From assembly GCF_002013375.1 (NCBI RefSeq), contig NZ_MAEW01000003.1, positions 496,001 through 560,000 of the forward strand: a stretch of 64,000 nt of DNA, given 5' to 3'. The DNA comes from Mycobacterium sp. D16Q13. GTDB lineage: Bacteria; Actinomycetota; Actinomycetes; Mycobacteriales; Mycobacteriaceae. This document shows, one piece after another, positions 62,310-64,000 of the stretch; positions within the stretch are counted from its first letter, which is position 1, and the number at the start of each line of letters is the position of its first letter. The notes beneath the pieces are model-generated. The model searched no databases and was not told the origin of the DNA. It worked only from the letters and a program-made list of their open reading frames with translations. Made by a program: the position numbers and the translations under genes.

Positions 62310-63014
62310 GTGAACTTGCTGGCAGCACCCGAATCCGTCACCACCCTGGCGCTCATGCCGGATTTCCTGGATCCGATCAAACTGCTCGGTCACTTCGGAA
62401 CCTTGGCGCTGCTCGGGTTGCTAGTGGTGATCTTCGTGGAGTCGGGGGTGCTGTTCCCGGTGCTGCCTGGCGATTCATTGTTGTTCGTGGCCGGGATGCT
62501 GGCAGCAGGCACCGCTGCCGCAGCTGCCGACGGTGCTTCGCAGGCCAGTTTTCAGCTGTGGCAGCTGCTGGTCTTCATCCCCATCGCGGCAATCCTGGGC
62601 GGCCAGGTTGGCTATTGGATCGGCCGGGGCATCGGCACGTCGATGTTCAAGCCGGAGGCCCGCTTCCTCAAGCAAAAGTACCTCGACGAGGCGCACGCCT
62701 TCTTCGAAAAGCGCGGACCGTTCGCCATCGTGATCGCCCGGTTCGTGCCGATCGTGCGGACCCTGGCTCCGATCACCGCCGGCGCAGCCAAGATGAGCTA
62801 CCCGATCTTCGCGCTCTACAACATCCTCGGCGCCGTGGTGTGGGGCGTCGGTCTCACGCTGCTCGGCTATTGGCTGGGCCAGTTCGAGATCATTCAGAAG
62901 CTGCTCGAACCGATCTTCATCCTGATCGTGCTGGTCTCGGTGGCCCCGATGTTCTTCGAATGGATGCGCCGCCGCAAGGCCGCGAAGAGCCCGGAGGCAG
63001 CACCCGAGGCCTAG
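62310..63014 (+). CDS. DedA/VTT family membrane protein (Rv0364-like)
   Basis: A 234-aa integral membrane protein. DedA family features are FVESGVLFPVLPGDSLLFVAG, then GYWIGRGIGTSMF and ARFVPIVRTLAPITAGAAKM, with the conserved acidic and arginine residues thought to carry lipid or proton translocation. DedA proteins are scramblase-like and support envelope homeostasis. The GTG at 62310 is used; an ATG at 62355 is possible. Divergent from fba; last gene of the block conserved with M. tuberculosis. Confidence 0.9.
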   Translation: MNLLAAPESVTTLALMPDFLDPIKLLGHFGTLALLGLLVVIFVESGVLFPVLPGDSLLFVAGMLAAGTAAAAADGASQASFQLWQLLVFIPIAAILGGQVGYWIGRGIGTSMFKPEARFLKQKYLDEAHAFFEKRGPFAIVIARFVPIVRTLAPITAGAAKMSYPIFALYNILGAVVWGVGLTLLGYWLGQFEIIQKLLEPIFILIVLVSVAPMFFEWMRRRKAAKSPEAAPEA

Positions 63015-63052
63015 GCACCCTCGAGCAGAGTTTTCTGACGGTCGTCGAAATT

Positions 63053-63595
63053 TCATTCAGCTGGGCGAAACTGTTCAACTATCCAGGAAACGATCTCGTC
63101 TGCAGTGTCAGACCATCTCATCGATCGCAGGATCGTTACCTGCTCACCGTCACCATGCGCAACCTTCTTCCTCGCATCAACGAGACCTGCCAACAAATCT
63201 CGACGATCTTCGTCCTCGAGAAACCTTGTGAACTCGGCTTTCCAGGCTTGGTCGAAACTCCCGATGAACGCCTCCAACTGACCAGGATGGACGCCCTCTC
63301 CCCTACGAAGCCCATGCGCAACTCGCGCTCGTACCCTCGGGTGTCCCACCCGATCCGCATAACAATCCGCAACGTCATCACGAACTGCCTCAATGAATCC
63401 AGCGGAGCGGATCGTCAGAAATCTAGCGAGAGATCTCTCGATCTCATCATCGAGCGCCGCGGCATCGCGATCGTCTGACTTCGCCTTCCTGCTCGCGGCG
63501 ACATGGGTGGTGATGGCCTTCACGAGACTTCGATGCGCCGACATTCGCTGATGCACTGAGAGAGGAGGCCAACTTCCGGTCGCGCCATTAGACAC
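63053..63595 (-). CDS. HEPN-domain protein (RiboL-PSP-HEPN/MAE_28990-like)
   Basis: A protein of about 180 aa, helical throughout. The C-terminal half has the HEPN RNase motif (R-x4-H) in LVDARKKVAHGDGEQVTI, and the middle RFLTIRSAGFIEAVRDDVAD matches the first helix region of RiboL-PSP/MAE_28990-type HEPN proteins. HEPN proteins of this type are often toxins or defence RNases. The GTG at 63595 overlaps the end of the DUF262-like gene by 8 nt; ATG 63544 is an alternative. Base composition is well below the window's norm, suggesting transfer. Confidence 0.75.
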   Translation of the reverse strand: MSNGATGSWPPLSVHQRMSAHRSLVKAITTHVAASRKAKSDDRDAAALDDEIERSLARFLTIRSAGFIEAVRDDVADCYADRVGHPRVRARVAHGLRRGEGVHPGQLEAFIGSFDQAWKAEFTRFLEDEDRRDLLAGLVDARKKVAHGDGEQVTILRSMRWSDTADEIVSWIVEQFRPAE

Positions 63596-64000
63596 TCCGC
63601 GACAACCTGTCAGTCGCGAGATCGAGCCGCTTGACAACAAATTCGTTGTCTGCAGTTGATCTAGTCGTCACGGTGATGAACTCCGCATCATCCTTTAGAG
63701 ACTGAATCTTACTTCTCAGGTCTTCTGGGACGGCACCATTGGCAACTGCCCTCATCACACCGACAACGATGGCCTCAGCCTGAGCCGTGTTGACCTGGCG
63801 CCCTTCTCGACTCCTAAAAGCGCTAGGTCCTGCTGTCGAATTGATATGTCTGCACGCAGCCAAGAACTCTGCGCCATGCACATCCGACTCCTGCCGATAA
63901 TCACGAGCAAAATTATTCAAGAATCCCTTGAGAGGACGCTTGTAGCTAGCCGAATCAACATATAGCGCAAGAATACGCGTGATCAATTCATGGTCACGAA
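63588..64000 (-). CDS. DUF262-like protein, C-terminal part (runs off window)
   Basis: The frame is open to the right edge, so only about 136 C-terminal residues are seen and the start lies outside. The segment resembles the end of DUF262 (ParB/GmrSD-like) proteins: YVDSASYKRPLKGFLNNFAR, then a VNTAQAEAIVVGVMRAV stretch and a final TRSTADNEFVVKRLDLA. DUF262 proteins include the GmrS nuclease/NTPase half of type IV restriction enzymes and many partners of HEPN proteins. It overlaps the HEPN gene, so the pair is coupled. A/T-rich like its partner. Confidence 0.65.
   Translation of the reverse strand, partial: RDHELITRILALYVDSASYKRPLKGFLNNFARDYRQESDVHGAEFLAACRHINSTAGPSAFRSREGRQVNTAQAEAIVVGVMRAVANGAVPEDLRSKIQSLKDDAEFITVTTRSTADNEFVVKRLDLATDRLSRSV

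Noticed and set aside
63136..63478. Plus-strand and alternative minus-strand frames over the HEPN gene
   Set aside because: They lack domain similarity, whereas the chosen minus-strand frame carries an intact HEPN motif and overlaps the upstream DUF262-like gene.

Overview
The window is high-G+C actinobacterial DNA with tightly packed genes, many GTG starts and many 1- or 4-nt stop/start overlaps. Gene content and order point to a rapidly growing mycobacterium, most likely of the Mycobacteroides abscessus-chelonae group; the species is inference. Three blocks match M. tuberculosis gene order: fgd1-pta-ackA-pknG-glnH-glnX-mutT3-thiE/thiO-thiS-thiG-lpqL (Rv0407 to Rv0418 region), purT-rhodanese-metZ (Rv0389 to Rv0391), and purA-Rv0358-Rv0359-Rv0360c-Rv0361-fba-dedA (Rv0357c to Rv0364). 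Between them lie accessory catabolic, transport and regulatory genes.

Layout. 1-1147: the 3' end of an alpha/beta hydrolase gene and a KstR-like TetR regulator with a KstR-type box in its promoter. 1245-11667: an amine/GABA catabolic cluster (PucR regulator, aminobutyraldehyde dehydrogenase, copper amine oxidase, Usp protein, APC permease, GabT, GabD) that could take putrescine to succinate. 11669-13860: an Rv3406-like alkylsulfatase dioxygenase, a NUDIX hydrolase and a small exported protein. 13882-21627: two LpqL-type M28 aminopeptidase lipoproteins, an ABC exporter, thiG-thiS-thiO behind a TPP riboswitch, and divergent thiE. 21684-27266: a lipoprotein, mutT3 and the glnX-glnH-pknG amino-acid-sensing operon. 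27255-35679: ackA, pta, a GH38 alpha-mannosidase, an F420-type reductase, fgd1 and an MBL hydrolase.

35641-43316 is one long minus-strand array: a polar amino-acid ABC importer, a GNAT acetyltransferase, a nucleotidyltransferase with a 68-aa partner, and three luciferase-like flavin monooxygenases. It resembles the S-alkylcysteine salvage loci of Bacillus. 43440-46054 holds an F420/FMN split-barrel protein, a TetR regulator and a carotenoid oxygenase. 46070-49547 is a lipoprotein-MmpL pair with an unusual promoter-proximal array of four hexamers spaced exactly 10 bp. 49610-62xxx is mostly core metabolism: metZ, rhodanese, purT, a Na+/H+ antiporter beside a UBP zinc-finger protein, purA, an M50 protease, a CDF metal exporter, fba and dedA.

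The last kilobase (63053-64000) is visibly more A/T-rich. It encodes a HEPN-domain protein and the C-terminal part of a DUF262-like protein that runs off the right edge. This looks like the end of a horizontally acquired defence-type module and is the best candidate for an undescribed system here. I saw no tRNA, rRNA, CRISPR array or insertion sequence, and no gene-free stretch longer than about 160 bp.
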